DNA of 43,681 nucleotides from Myxococcota bacterium (GTDB lineage Bacteria > Myxococcota_A > UBA9160 > PR03): NCBI GenBank assembly GCA_030066475.1, contig JASJBO010000061.1, forward strand, positions 1-43,681, given 5' to 3'. The notes beneath the pieces were generated by a model. It ran no database searches, was not told the DNA's origin, and saw only the letters and a program-made list of their open reading frames with translations. Shown in pieces: positions 28,401-30,782 of this stretch; the first letter of the stretch is position 1, and each line of letters starts with the position of its first letter. Position numbers and translations under genes: made by a program.

Positions 28401-30277
28401 CCGGCGAGGCGCGCGAGGTCCGGACCACGGACCCCGGCGCGGCGCCGGACGGGGTCGGCTTCGACGACACGATCGCGTCCGGCAACGGGCAGGACCTGCT
28501 CATCGGCGGCATCGGCAGCGACCGGATCCTGGCGGGCGCCGGAAACGACGTGCTCGACGACAGGGCCGGCTTCGACGGCAGCTTCGACAACGGCGACGTC
28601 CGCGTGCTGAGCCTGAACTTCGGCAGCGAGGAGGCCGACGCGCAGGTCGGCGACCAGCGGGCCGGCGCGGTCCAGGTGACGAGCTGGAACGAAGTCGAGA
28701 CCTCCAAGCAGCGCACCACGACGGCCGCCGCTCTGGTCTTCGACGACGGCTCGGACGCGGAGGGGGTCGAGGTCGAGTGGGGCCAGAATCTCGATGGCGG
28801 CAAGCCGAAGCGCGCCGGCACCGGGTCGAACCCGGACCTCGAGCCCACGACGCCGAACGGGAACCTCTTCGCGGGCGCCATCGTGGGCAAGCGGAGCGCG
28901 ACGCTCGGCGTCGACATCCGCGGCCTCGGCGACCACTTCGGCCGCTACGACGTCTACGTCTACGTCGACTCCCGGGAAGCGGTGCAGCGCCTCTCCAGCG
29001 GGGACACGCAGTTCCTGCTGGCGGATCCCGAGGGAAACCGCTTCGAGGGCCGGTTCGTCGAGGTCGCCGAGCCGGGCGTGCCGGCGGCCGGCAACTACGT
29101 CGTGTTCCGGGACGTCACCAGCGGGAGCTTCTCGCTCCGCGTCGACACCCTCGTCGACGGCGGCCCCAGCGGCGCCCCCGCGATCTCGGCCATCCAGGTG
29201 GTGGGCGGTCCCGACAAGGACCGGGTGCAGATCGGCGGCGACCTCGACGGGAACCAGCTGGTCGGCGACGCGGGGGTCGCGCGCCTGCTGGGCGGGCTCG
29301 CCTACGAGATCGAGAGCGTCGCGGCGACGAGCCTGCCGGGCGGCGTCGGGAGCGACGACGGACTGGTCGGCGGCGCCGAGCCCGATCTGCTGATCGGCGG
29401 CGACGGGGGCGACGGGCTCGAGGGCCGCGGCGGCAACGACTTCCTGTTCGGCGACCACGCCTACGCCCTGCTCTCCGAGGGCCGAGTCGCGCAAACGCGC
29501 CTGCTGGAGCCCGAGATCGGAGGCGACGACGTCCTGGAGGGAGGTGCGAACGACGACCACCTCTACGGACAGCACGGCGACGACACGTACGTCTTCGCCG
29601 GTCGTGCGCTCGGCTCCGACCGACTGTTCGAGGCCGGCGAAGGCGACGCCGGCGTCCAGGATCGCCGTGACCGCCTGGACTTCAGCCGCTACGCGGGCGC
29701 CGTCAAGGTGCGGCTGGGCGCCGAGCGGACCCAGTCGGTCGGCGGTCGCGTCGACGGCGTGCACCAGCTCCGGATCCAGCTCTCCAGCTCGACCGGCTTC
29801 GAGGACCTCCTCGGCAGCGCCTTCGACGACCGGATCGTGGGCAATACGCGCGACAACACGCTGGAGGGCGGCGACGGCAACGACAAGCTGAAGGGCGGCA
29901 AGGGGGACGACGCGCTGATCGGCGGCGCCGGCGACGACACCCTGAAGGGCAGCCAGGGCGACGACCTGCTGCGCGGAGGCGCCGGCAACGACAAGCTGAA
30001 GCCCGGCAAGGGGGACGACCAGCTGATCGAGGGCGACGGCGATGACACGCGGCAGGGCGGCCGAGGCAGCGCGGTGGGGCGCGCTGCCGAGCTGCTGCTT
30101 CCGAGCGGCGCGCGAGCCCTCTCGCCCCCCCGCGGCGCCCCGACCGCCGACCCGGCAGCCGCCTATGCCATCCGCGTCCTCACCAGCGACCGGGGCCCGG
30201 ACCGGGAGGAGGGCGAGGACTACACGTTCCGCGAGATCGTCTTCGACCCGGCCGGCGGGCGGGTTCAGGATTCCTGA
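4442..30277 (+). CDS. Giant LEPR-XLL-type repetitive surface/exoprotein, 8611 aa, with RTX repeats
   Basis: A single uninterrupted frame, roughly 0.9 MDa. The N-terminus is strongly basic (RRSRRRRRAEKSR, 18-30) and is followed by LEPLEPRILLSADPLA, with the LEPR-XLL motif at 37-45; no hydrophobic signal peptide is visible. About residues 110-1280: a propeller-like region with Asp-boxes (SNDGGASW, SLDGGGSW, TVDGGTSW) and FN3-like inserts. About 1420-4620: very long acidic middle with EF-hand-like loops (DPDANGRITVEEI, DPDDDGRVRVTEL) and flagellin_IN-like stretches. About 4700 to the C-terminus: RTX GGxGxD blocks alternating with a 75-residue module (21 copies in all), Calx-beta-like segments at about 6070-7120, and a tandem duplicated domain at about 7710-8260. 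The last RTX block ends near 8540, followed by a 70-residue tail. The acidic Ca-binding character and near absence of cysteine indicate an extracellular protein, likely adhesin or matrix. GTG 4442 is set by GGAGG 6 nt upstream. The export genes just downstream are the probable secretion partners. Confidence 0.9.
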   Translation: MRAWRNRLFWERRSTIPRRSRRRRRAEKSRPVLLEPLEPRILLSADPLATALGVGDEPDLGLGAPASVSIDLPTGTILQEGIPAWLSQGPEGASSGQVEGLDPQGNPITGAVQAIAVHPDGQTVFVGTVNGGVWKTDDITRTELVEPFDRFKADAPDVSGVTLVQNDDPSGNLALAGRYQYKLVFEDASGVQSNASQPIGLTLTGTDTAILLENLPTGPDAGGKLLIYRTVDGGQTFQLAGEKDDADADRTFLDGKDDLDLGVRREIEVPDPIWRPLTDALPSLAISTLALDPSDPNTIYAGTGSFSNSAQEGGRPIGLLVSNDGGASWSVVGGETLGGFKVTGILTLFDGTLLVSTLDRLDAHGDVAERGGLFKSDDGATFRRVSQDPGTAGPVLPFGGVTDLLVVSATGQPDALFAAVVPSDATDSATGAFGIYRSLDGGGSWTDVSTAIPSSAAPGAPAYGFPNVVRIELEASGGVAYAAVVNSVGGEEKLTRVFRTDDRGGSWRFVSESPTTLDDDGGGAGPQPFDIHPGGQGGTNFSFAVDPVDPNVFYVGGDRQAVLEGFDDNQDNLLDWTGRIFRVENVPDVGGGLAVSFTQVVGAQAIGSQAPTLDPADVSALQDAGGGLTSDAFYTYKVTFVDADGNESVASSPVEGILGATDNAVDIRVAAGPAGTVARNVYRTVGTDGSFEGAYRRVATVAGAAGAVVRDTLSDADWASKPLLENRADDRGRTADFPVHVTGTSPHADSRALAFLPDGRLIEADDGGIYVLNGPGGTPAERFWQSLNGNLTIPEFVDIAYDPLNDIVLGGAQDTGVQEQLAPGSPEWFSVLTADGNTELVGLTDDGKVWRYSFNNDLESFTRRLFDAQNRNVTPAGLSTEAVDPERPELGLREDLPLAGMDAADRQRFAPPLPVDISSRDPETLVFGGESVWLSLDGGRSVVEVEDAPAATTALALSDAAGSLLVYQAVFDEIRAIRVTDAGTMGRPVAGAPIATSFESGAMGGDGFVAIAGAGAITRIVVDPTNEAVAYAIDDSNVFVTVDGGTSWHDITGSRARNGALPGDGLRALELAKISGDDLEFQLRDGSRFRVDLSSASSLSQVKSRVEAASQSGGAARVTVSVVGGERLRLTDATTGTQGFSLRALSGSQAAEVLKLPSAGAAGEITSDVLGASINLLTTLESLNGGEPVDLVEATDVLLVGGVEGVFRAFDPVGDPDGAPAVPAADLVWTEFGADLANAQIRDIVYAPDQRSAAGVPIGDVLVVGTLGRGAWKISDAAGPLRTPSQLTIRGNDDANAIVLAQNADNSLLLDVSVDGTTHTFELGSIGRIEIVGRGGDDVLEVDSRLAVAGGIRFDGGTGDNDLTLLAQAGEATLRGADAGQTQGEIVVSQGGGATLTVAYTDVPDTRITTSIPPDDLEAFRAGLGDLAVFDALNDIFNVDLSLFGASLGETLRGEEPQGDVFGFPRARGPFERTSTPAPAPGDPFGPPQSVGSLADESGAIFRRLIETGPGGFRPAEIESLDDLVARLDGLDEIAGNVFFIDSNGMPVGSPPAGEDPRIQVAIDRALSGNASIDIDGLGGRVSIVGDLEVSVDLLANFVIGVDDLGFFLDTDALGVPELLVENIEVDGSVEAAGRFGFVEVRLGEVTLPEVDFGLSLDLDEESVDAITGEAAGRLRPHEFARFDPTDVTSTRAGEMLTVDGADFRLVVTGDDDAGDADGNADDLRLTGEVAIDAILPFLDAPFTIADAFVDVTWSSIFDPFDFDVGATPGRSGGGLALALLEISVSDVVDGIAKLAETFGGSLVADALALEIPLLDKTVGEILGGNAEPVLVDADEVVAISEVTESGGSKRFSVGFEPGTNLASLGIQRGGKVEFAAEGGGEDIEGTIEELGLAGVTIRYDASETRGPDRASPVVRLFPGGDLEARLGSALDLERLLTDTPTFQELLRDFASLLGIDLEQIQDFLGVSFADGVLSFRQEFSPTPLTFEESIALGFDLAEGLADLDFATDLGVSAGVDFVAALGVDLEQIAADLAASTTPDLTEVVFLTEASATGTLDLFFENLDASARFGFVGVEVVDAEGRATPTFRIELADPDANGRITVEEIIDGLSDPLSLVDASFSGSASTTIPIAVPFLGIDDPIDATTVILTIPDLSDPTQLIVEGPQLASLLDFQNLNAGSFVALLGQVRQWLGGLRSSELLMGLDIPFVQGAIGDVLDLGDAFGDAILFDDLDVEQNGFADVTALGFGALAVSDENGNLLAPDEPPIVGSDEPTTIAFVLRVADGDPQEVRVETGDLVDPDSDPTDTLTLAELVDALNSELPSGVTAAAVGGALQLAAGGNPLEITSGFAKLLDAQNRPTFVTTQELANQLLTLLGLPANAKYDDEKRELTYELDFTQTLFDLQLPIDFSLDLGPFGDISTVGSPAVVLGGEAGFQLTLGIAFGDVASARADLTNDTKLVDLSGIGEISDVVRTNFSVTMDSASGELSQGIPLTFGFDEGDPDETGDETNTLERRDARSWAQDGFRAGQFITIRGSQAGNNGSFVITEIDPTGKLLTLEGSKDFEAEEIASAPAPLTGIELELVDTDPDDSSVPDTIRRTDGLSWRDAGFRVGQSISVAGSEKNASRLRIADISTSGDILTLDPGDRLVDETTAAATVSGSGITISGGPVVRLQDRAVIDIGDPIGLSGVELEFEDSDAANADDPDTIRRTDGGSWKTAGFAPGQTLTISGTGGNDTSTGTTFRILEIQSSESGTDDVLFLAPGDELTNETTSSATVTGISRIEVLAERDADRPFVTDTSDNRTLLGLVLDVNSAIAEAGLADRFEASADGLRLVLNAVEGEPAFQVTVVDATTRAELGLSETMTTADSVDFVITTSDGRTFEITLDESDDTIGKVISRIQGVTGGAVTVDIDPEASSRLRLRQTPALTGEPRLELGQTDARTIVRVPQVGADDGTQGSWIDDGFAADQVIRIAGTGSNDGLYEVESVTADALTLKSDLSPEIAVREVGITLGGDEVFRVEARNGSPAALQLGILRVDPDTDRNDQQGDGLLDVRDSNGIILGATIGGVRLIDRFFLQDAEIGGDLTLGTPDGISVLGDFGIVEVLIEGTGLLEAGVSIGLDDPTPDEGEETAPAGSSGFEPFTRVTLGELVDGFGNLLDFVGAPQVGGPSVDAVPLEFTDNATQADERDAITRTDGIAWPDFEAGDRVLIEGSALNDGSYVVDEIAGSTLILEATEELRTERGATSSVTAEIGVFALGVSVEPDLGFIDTSGLELRISLFDFGNPFFEETFDSANRVEDRVFTLSGDQTDALQVGDTVQVGGFSATVRTIELSGGETRITIAGDDPLPDRLSNLVFTRPPALEVVLPDVGNLIQFDSIGISQIIDALVALSDFLGQLEAFRFLDEPIPWIEVSFNDLLAFADDLDAAVQKFQADPAGSIQLLEDELRNALGLPANPVLAGDVALDFADRDGMADPRAITRDAGSWIEDGFAVDQTITISGLTGNKGIFTVSEVTDTALVLGSAALLTAEQDKRGVRIRGEAAGPFGIDLSVEQKRNAEDEDIELLKIALTLGAGFSESLDLNFDLGDVGVLTGFAGLGVSGSVDLGLVVGIDLGSPTDVYLFEETGLSAQLQASAEDVDLRAAIGPFGAFIQDGLVRIGGGPGGELETEILKVGLDFEDGANGIKRIGDVLRDLEDDFSAQLEGEIQVELPVAFPTASKPSGIILFDALLSVDTNDGLQLTNLAGDGAPELRAARPDGTLDPEFGIADLFAFDPGEFSLLDSLLLATDGVDLFLEGLQNVLDGEVFGFELPLIGDQLSDGARFIEDFREGFVADFREGLENAADPGGNVVSQLLFDLLGSNENALVTDVNDALAVAGLTGRVEARAESSVDADGEVETTIELVVLDPGVDRITLLAPNPVATDELGFRADQTATRDATEFGIAGQVADGDGMGRLTGDGVFQIQLDDETAVLVTVTKASAERNQRIVAARGAALGLLLDEDGNPARGAFDVGFDTNIDTAAFRDSFIEWDLKLGSTLVSGSADLGLDIGVPILSFETEGDIELEIAWELDFGFGLTGKDGFFLDLSDPSELELEIDVSLSDAKFIGSLFFLQLEADPVLGFEKTGVGTGLHAAFEVNLSNGEPDLPGEVREGDDARLTLGDFGKLEIDAGVAAQASTGLNLALQVNDDLLPEEIAAVFPTLETEFVLDWVLGKRDPDGEVVRDADGKPLAISFRDIDFKNVIGDGLEILEFRDVRIDLGPVISDFISPIFGKVQEITGPVQPIVDLLTAPLPVISDLGPTVTLLDLAETFTPRDKFNPAFIRAIADLISFVNAIPNDPDGIVITLVEEFDLMPMMSDEEETTAEALVASAARSANPLDEQLGDAKPGKTKNFLQKLKDSESLSFPILTDPSQALNLLMGEPATLFEYDIPELQFDFSYTQLFPIYGPLFVSITGELGATIDFHSFGFDTKGIQGFANSGFRNPALVFDGFFVSDLDDSGVDDPELELRGGISAAAELNVGIARGGAGGGVFAEVDFDLFDPDDDGRVRVTELIGNIENEIKFGSPLLSPLAVFDISGEVFARLFAFIEINLGFFSIDFEFDIVPPITLVTFETDFFRPPKLATVIESNSQILQLNFGDFAGERLNEDLSDFGENVVVSGTPDALTVTATISGRTVSQDYSGDFTRILWVGGEGDDSLDLRGLVDPLGLITFDLDGGGGNDVILLSDLARGQALIRGGEGDDTIQGGGGDDQIFGDAGNDTIGGGSGDDIVFGDGGSLDDEDEDGVVELARGRAVSGDGDDVIRGEAGVDLLFGGGGDDRVEGGAEDDVLVGDAGIIGPAGGSLTGSPDVTFVRELSGPDQIVRSEGRWNAPQVRLSGETELVFDDTDPADSTARDTITRRAGSWLAEGFAPGQTIVVSGSGINDGSYEVAEVGETLITLAEGERLADQTTASADVVALAVNEAVPNDGFAAGLVIQLSGTASNDGLYRIDSISDDGLTLVLAETDAVEDERVVDAADGLVTALRRVEETNRGFGAGHDMLLGQGGTDLVYGGPGDDLLDGGARADALFGEKGFDDVYGGSGADLMLGGSEADFLHGGRPRLSEPELGFSGQTFSADSLHFADNDGEADERDRISRDAADGTWEDDGFTAGQKILITDAGPNDGTYRIDEISADGLSVILIPSDRLTGADDVMGVGVAVVLEAADGPSVAGNQFTFAENELEADPRDSIARGDGGSWADDGFAAGQKVRVSGTMSNDATYTIDEISTDGAALLLIVSDDLADEDPGPPVTVSVESDGFDLAFSDNAGEADPRDTITRDSDLPWEADGFRAGQKILVSRAGSNDGSYRIDAISDDGRTLILEAGDALTAADVVDANVEIVLDGALFFGTDTITRTDVGTWRGDGFRPGQKIVISGATSANDGREVRVVEILPDGRTLRVDATDLVEESAPGVDITIVPEIQFVHVALVDGGTLTFSDNGADPDTIVRGEGSWLDDGFEAGQRIRISQTASNDGDYTVAAVPDALTLTLQRTDRLADESTDDAEISAHRILRTAGSWSDDGFEAGERIAISASDDNDGTYGIAAVSDLGDLLELEPDTPVENEGPSTGVQGDAPDSDTGDVAADGADTIEGEDGADVIHGGAGGDRIFGGLGADQLFGDTGDDELFGQSDADELRGGPDADRLVGGEGADRLLGQGGNDEILSALGDDFLQGGGNGDLYFVDFRGGISNRLIDLLDAGTSGTDALVVNSTDEDDRFLFRASASDPTRAFVALLNGESRLERLDYRNDLESIKVFGKDGEDFFAFDDNLSTMEVFGGFGADGFQVGQIFKSERTSVPDADLDGVGDITGITDLDQFSTILTTRGFLSNGITESVTLFGDAGEDEFTVFHNRAVLNIQAGDGDDRITVRAFALEGSREQEDQRERTDISGNGGADFIQYVVNAPVNIDGGDGLDTVIAIGTEFGDEFVVTEGGVFGAGLTVSFIGIEVLEVDGAEGDDRFFIRSTNENVKTVIRGGLGSDTFSVAGDTPPIISNDLLGHSGVVTHSVESLDPLFDGLQVDGISANVADDDEPGIVITLSDGTSRVLESAAGDEGTLTDLGLEALFVQGVAFDSYTVRLTRAPRPGQDVRVTAVAPTVPVPNPEAQPGDPDALIPQPQIEFLEPETGQPTQEIDALGAALTFTSGNWDQEQTISFRAVDDDRVEGTHVGIILHKVESQDTIVGSFTDAPLVEGVGIRFEDAGNADRILREDGASWAGDGFAAGQLIKLSGSAQNDGVYRIAGLAADVLTLSDTDDVRTTNTGFESDVVVSVTSATLRPLLRQPPVVTFQHFEEDPDRISRSTGSWADDGFRAGQWIEVFDSGSNNRSFRVERISADGSELVLSEDTVLIQEVCSPDAAGDEVPCAVTIVAAAPRLRGAPVLDFADVGDADTITRGAGSWLDDGFRAGQRIRVAGASEQNDGLYTIASLTDRIVVVSAADSLETERVEDTVLATITVPVTTRAVLPELYGEQDVEVFTFRSDVALPTEGEGLKGATVRLIRGTGVGQEALVLSNTESTVTLRTPFRGEIGAGTRFEIRRFDKLPTVSVEVRIEDGRLGEHPTLSGNPALTFADDGNEDTIRRASGDWRAEGFEPGQEITIEGTSLNDGLYRLVKVTELELQVARDEELDDEGPIQDVAIEALFEQGSVVITQSDGDTSVFEGADPSEGGRDSYDVFLSTKPESNVTITVEEILPAGGPAELRFATGSDPTLRDSVTLTFTPDDWFVAQSVVVAARDDGPTDGDPEDSGREGFHSGFVQHTVSGGGRPYQVVDRSGARPIDAERVAVRIGDDELPGVLIQQTSGSTNVIEGSADPDAYTVVLTRAPSGPTLSGAPLLHFADVGEADTITRDGGSWRAEGFAAGQTIRVSGTSDNDGIYTLADVAETVLTLEPGDQLDDEADASGVHVSAAVVKVTVTPEGTRTTRGDVIVRPQNFAPSISGNAQLTFSDNAGEADERDTIRRDSGSWRAERFAAGQTIDVAGSGSNDGTYEIAEVSSDGRTLTLVASDALSDEGPTGSIRVQANEVIENVQVNVAGPGDPRETQGPITLYFDETNWFQRQTVEVRAIDDAAVDGDDTQEFAPVANVVSGIRGPLFLDGAGGAGSRLDFDPLLLPGETNLKDSVGTVLPLPAELPDGFDESNSAHLDARAIDALGGVDDLVNATLEISRGLGLGQIRIVNAFQLLDDGSVVVQVNRDWTTPPVPADASDTSIEYAIEETNPNFFVDETQQVDLLQVFNQGSLADDVGRMDGVLDTNGELTGGPALRFSDNGESADTIRRASGSWLDDGFESGQTIAVSGSGENDGTYTIIAITSSVITVDIDDELGDESVTGGSDVEIRALPRERFRIQGLGMGADLTLSGQTIDGGIGYFDFENASVYLGSGDDELTVLDTQRRDDFRTVTLVYTGLGNDEATVNLDAEQDGFFALDAGGAIDRAGRTDDDFVDASLSSLPLTLFGGEGSDEILGGSGDDLIFGDRGRVDYVDDGGVRLVTRLGTTPVPQTPDNVLGAVSGSVASVEGTVLVVEGVELPQAFTTPSGVEVGGLRGLRVFITGGPGFGQSRLILDNTESEMTIDAPWTADEQSQAPDATSLFRVVGVPTDQTDGVFRDPVLAVSIRTERDGDDTIRAGDGRDIVIGGGGDDVVTAGLDAADDTVLGDSARLTFGGSEPFGPGEESAVLSFDFRANRKAPQVTGEAGAPDARAESWNDLVERGPSRFGDEAAEVVRFDDGAVAAGVTIEWGANLDDAAARRGAQSDRHGQLRGASQDDNLFAGYLHARTGDTLGATVRGLAGHFESYDVYVYVDADDGKSSRDGSVRRISDGDTTFYLDDPKGNTFQGTYVEVTSTDPDAPQRGNYVVFRDLTSDEVAIRIDAVGSQNGNRPALAGLQIVGRSLPIDRIESLHAGHGGDDSIQAGSGNDLVLGGSGDDTIESFGNEVFGLVDFDLVVGDNALVTLVAGEAREVRTTDPGAAPDGVGFDDTIASGNGQDLLIGGIGSDRILAGAGNDVLDDRAGFDGSFDNGDVRVLSLNFGSEEADAQVGDQRAGAVQVTSWNEVETSKQRTTTAAALVFDDGSDAEGVEVEWGQNLDGGKPKRAGTGSNPDLEPTTPNGNLFAGAIVGKRSATLGVDIRGLGDHFGRYDVYVYVDSREAVQRLSSGDTQFLLADPEGNRFEGRFVEVAEPGVPAAGNYVVFRDVTSGSFSLRVDTLVDGGPSGAPAISAIQVVGGPDKDRVQIGGDLDGNQLVGDAGVARLLGGLAYEIESVAATSLPGGVGSDDGLVGGAEPDLLIGGDGGDGLEGRGGNDFLFGDHAYALLSEGRVAQTRLLEPEIGGDDVLEGGANDDHLYGQHGDDTYVFAGRALGSDRLFEAGEGDAGVQDRRDRLDFSRYAGAVKVRLGAERTQSVGGRVDGVHQLRIQLSSSTGFEDLLGSAFDDRIVGNTRDNTLEGGDGNDKLKGGKGDDALIGGAGDDTLKGSQGDDLLRGGAGNDKLKPGKGDDQLIEGDGDDTRQGGRGSAVGRAAELLLPSGARALSPPRGAPTADPAAAYAIRVLTSDRGPDREEGEDYTFREIVFDPAGGRVQDS
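11915..12775 (+). repeat. SW-DGF-GQ modules 1-3 (protein-level repeat in the giant gene)
   Basis: Three consecutive diverged copies of the roughly 75-residue module, at about 11915-12160, 12173-12418 and 12506-12775. Shared elements are a start of type LEFEDSD, then DTIRRTDGGSW, a GF-x-x-GQ step, a VSG or ISG strand, and an end with DELTNETTSSATV. Copies 2 and 3 share DTIRRTDG exactly, which points to duplication. Confidence 0.8.
13258..13478 (+). repeat. SW-DGF-GQ module 4
   Basis: Single copy: GSWIDDGFAADQVIRIAGTG followed by SNDGLYEVESV. It lacks the usual DTITR line and instead begins RTIVRVPQVGADDGTQ. It directly follows a flagellin_IN-like segment. Confidence 0.7.
13966..14200 (+). repeat. 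SW-DGF-GQ module 5 (diverged)
   Basis: VPLEFTDNATQADERDAITR, then TDGIAWPDFEAGDRVLIEGS and LNDGSYVVDEI. The SW-DDGF core is shortened to AWPDFEAGD, two residues shorter than in the other copies. Confidence 0.75.
14827..15060 (+). repeat. SW-DGF-GQ module 6
   Basis: VALDFADRDGMADPRAITR, then DAGSWIEDGFAVDQTITISG and GNKGIFTVSEV. The NDGxY strand is altered to NKGIF. Confidence 0.75.
18580..18960 (+). repeat. RTX (hemolysin-type Ca-binding) nonapeptide block 1
   Basis: Successive GGxGxD units such as GGEGDDTIQGGGGDDQIFGD, AGNDTIGGGSGDDIVFGD and GGGGDDRVEGG. These form parallel beta-rolls that fold on binding extracellular calcium. An acidic insert (LDDEDEDG) splits the block. Confidence 0.9.
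19078..19510 (+). repeat. SW-DGF-GQ modules 7-8 (second one truncated)
   Basis: Module 7 is full (TITRRAGSWLAEGFAPGQTI). Module 8 begins directly at NDGFAAGLVIQLSGTASNDG and lacks the DTITR-GSW half, so it looks like an incomplete duplication. Both sit between RTX blocks 1 and 2. Confidence 0.75.
19540..19740 (+). repeat. RTX block 2
   Basis: Units GAGHDMLLGQGGTDLVYGG, PGDDLLDGG, SGADLMLGGSEADFLHGG; calcium-binding nonapeptides between two module clusters. Confidence 0.85.
19765..21245 (+). repeat. SW-DGF-GQ modules 9-14, the longest tandem run
   Basis: Six modules in tandem. Several share nearly identical phrases: EADERDRISRD, EADPRDSIARG, EADPRDTITRD; AGQKILIT, AGQKVRVS, AGQKILVS; NDGTYRIDEISADG, NDATYTIDEISTDG, NDGSYRIDAISDDG. 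The last copy (ILRTAGSWSDDGFEAG) again lacks the first strand. The tandem order and phrase sharing suggest local expansion by unequal recombination. Confidence 0.85.
21300..21600 (+). repeat. RTX block 3
   Basis: Units EDGADVIHGGAGGDRIFGG, LGADQLFGDTGDDELFG, GEGADRLLGQGGNDEIL, ending in GNGDLYFVDF, a common end of an RTX beta-roll. Confidence 0.88.
23123..23910 (+). repeat. SW-DGF-GQ modules 15-17
   Basis: Three copies follow a Calx-beta-like segment. Copy 16 carries a unique insert CSPDAAGDEVPC with two cysteines (codons at 23600 and 23633). Copy 17 reads DTITRGAGSWLDDGFRAGQR, very close to the consensus. Confidence 0.8.
24239..24465 (+). repeat. SW-DGF-GQ module 18
   Basis: ALTFADDGNEDTIRRASGDW then AEGFEPGQEITIEG and LNDGLYRLVKV. 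It lies at the junction to a Calx-beta-like segment that resumes at QGSVVITQSDGDTSVFEG. Confidence 0.75.
25030..25620 (+). repeat. SW-DGF-GQ modules 19-20, inserted within a Calx-beta-like domain
   Basis: Module 19 begins right after DAYTVVLTRAPSG and ends before KVTVTPEGTRTTRGDV. Module 20 follows that short piece and ends before ENVQVNVAGPGDP, after which ITLYFDETNW and TVEVRAIDDAAVDG continue the Calx-beta-like pattern. The host domain therefore appears split into three pieces by two modules. Confidence 0.7.
26326..26560 (+). repeat. SW-DGF-GQ module 21
   Basis: ALRFSDNGESADTIRRASGS, then WLDDGFESGQTIAVSGSG and NDGTYTIIAI; a full copy and the last one in the protein. Confidence 0.8.
27565..29215 (+). 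repeat. Tandem duplicated domain of about 210 residues in the giant protein
   Basis: Copy A (about 27565-28210) and copy B (about 28600-29215) share the order: LSFDF or LSLNF, SWND or SWNE, VTIEWGANLDD or VEVEWGQNLDG, NLFAG, YDVYVYVD, a RISDGD or RLSSGD step, GNTFQGTYVEV or GNRFEGRFVEV, GNYVVFRDLTS or GNYVVFRDVTS, and a final IVG or VVG. An RTX segment (about 28240-28570) separates them. The fold is probably a beta-sandwich, possibly carbohydrate-binding; no family was recognised with certainty. Confidence 0.75.
29340..30060 (+). repeat. C-terminal RTX blocks
   Basis: A first part (GVGSDDGLVGG, GDGGDGLEGRGGNDFLFGD, GGDDVLEGG) is followed by a last run from about 29820 (GSAFDDRIVGNTRDNTLEGG, DGNDKLKGGKGDDALIGG, AGDDTLKGSQGDDLLRGG). 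It is rich in lysine (KLKGGKGDD), unlike the other blocks. In type I secreted proteins such a block near the C-terminus precedes the secretion signal, but no type I ABC exporter is encoded nearby. Confidence 0.88.
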
Positions 30278-30281
30278 ACCC
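30261..30281 (+). terminator. Hairpin across the giant gene stop codon
   Basis: GGGTTCAG (30261-30268) pairs with CTGAACCC (30274-30281) around the loop GATTC; the stop TGA is in the 3' arm. No U-tract follows, so it may be a partial terminator or an RNA end stabiliser between the giant gene and the export genes. Confidence 0.35.
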
Positions 30282-30387
30282 CAGAATCAGCCCGAGCCCG
30301 ATGGCTCCCGCACCCGTCCGCCCCCTATCGTGGGGCAGACGAGAGGCCCGGCGCGCCCCTGGTCCGGCGCCCAAGGAGGATTCGATC

Positions 30388-30729
30388 GTGTCCCAGAGCA
30401 CTCCGAGCGAGACGACGCGGGCCCAGGACACCCGCCAGACTTCCACCACCCCCAAGGTCAACTGGGACGGCTCCAAGATGCGGAGCTCCTACGCGAACGT
30501 GTGCAACGTCCAGAGCTCGCGCGAGGAGGTCGTCGTCTACTTCGGCACCAACCAGGCCTGGAAGGGCGACGAGGAGGAGATCACCGTGGAGCTCACGGAC
30601 CGGATCATCCTCAGCCCGTTCGCGGCCCAGCGGCTGTCGGAGCTCCTGAGTCGGGTGCTCGAGCAGTATCAGTCCCGCTTCGGCCCGCTGGCGCCCCGGA
30701 CCGAGGCGGCGCCGCGGGGGGCGAACTAG
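30388..30729 (+). CDS. Small DUF3467-like protein
   Basis: 113 residues from GTG 30388, chosen because AAGGAGGA (30373-30380) lies 7 nt upstream, the best ribosome-binding site in this cluster. The N-terminal 25 residues are polar and Ser/Thr-rich. The core contains SSYANVCNVQSSREEVVVYF and RIILSPFAAQRLSELLSRVL, which match the DUF3467 pattern (YANx near the start, an FG strand, then a RIxLSPxxA helix). No signal peptide or membrane segment, so cytoplasmic. It sits 110 bases after the giant gene and 53 bases before the first adaptor gene, in the same direction. A role as cytoplasmic partner or chaperone of the giant protein or export complex is speculative. Confidence 0.8.
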   Translation: MSQSTPSETTRAQDTRQTSTTPKVNWDGSKMRSSYANVCNVQSSREEVVVYFGTNQAWKGDEEEITVELTDRIILSPFAAQRLSELLSRVLEQYQSRFGPLAPRTEAAPRGAN

Positions 30730-30782
30730 CCCCCGCGCCGAGTTGGGAGACCGGGCAACGCCCGCGTCGGTAGGCGTCGGTC

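Noticed and set aside
21761..29764. Minus-strand open frame of about 2670 codons opposite the giant gene
   Set aside because: Same reason: mirror frame of a biased, repetitive coding sequence, no recognisable family.
18580..30060. CRISPR-like or tandem DNA repeats
   Set aside because: The periodicity is at protein level (RTX nonapeptides and modules) with diverged DNA; no identical repeats with unique spacers were seen.
29820..30277. Type I secretion signal after the last RTX block
   Set aside because: The tail is not clearly of the usual amphipathic type, and no ABC exporter, TolC or RTX acyltransferase lies in the window; a distant type I system cannot be excluded.
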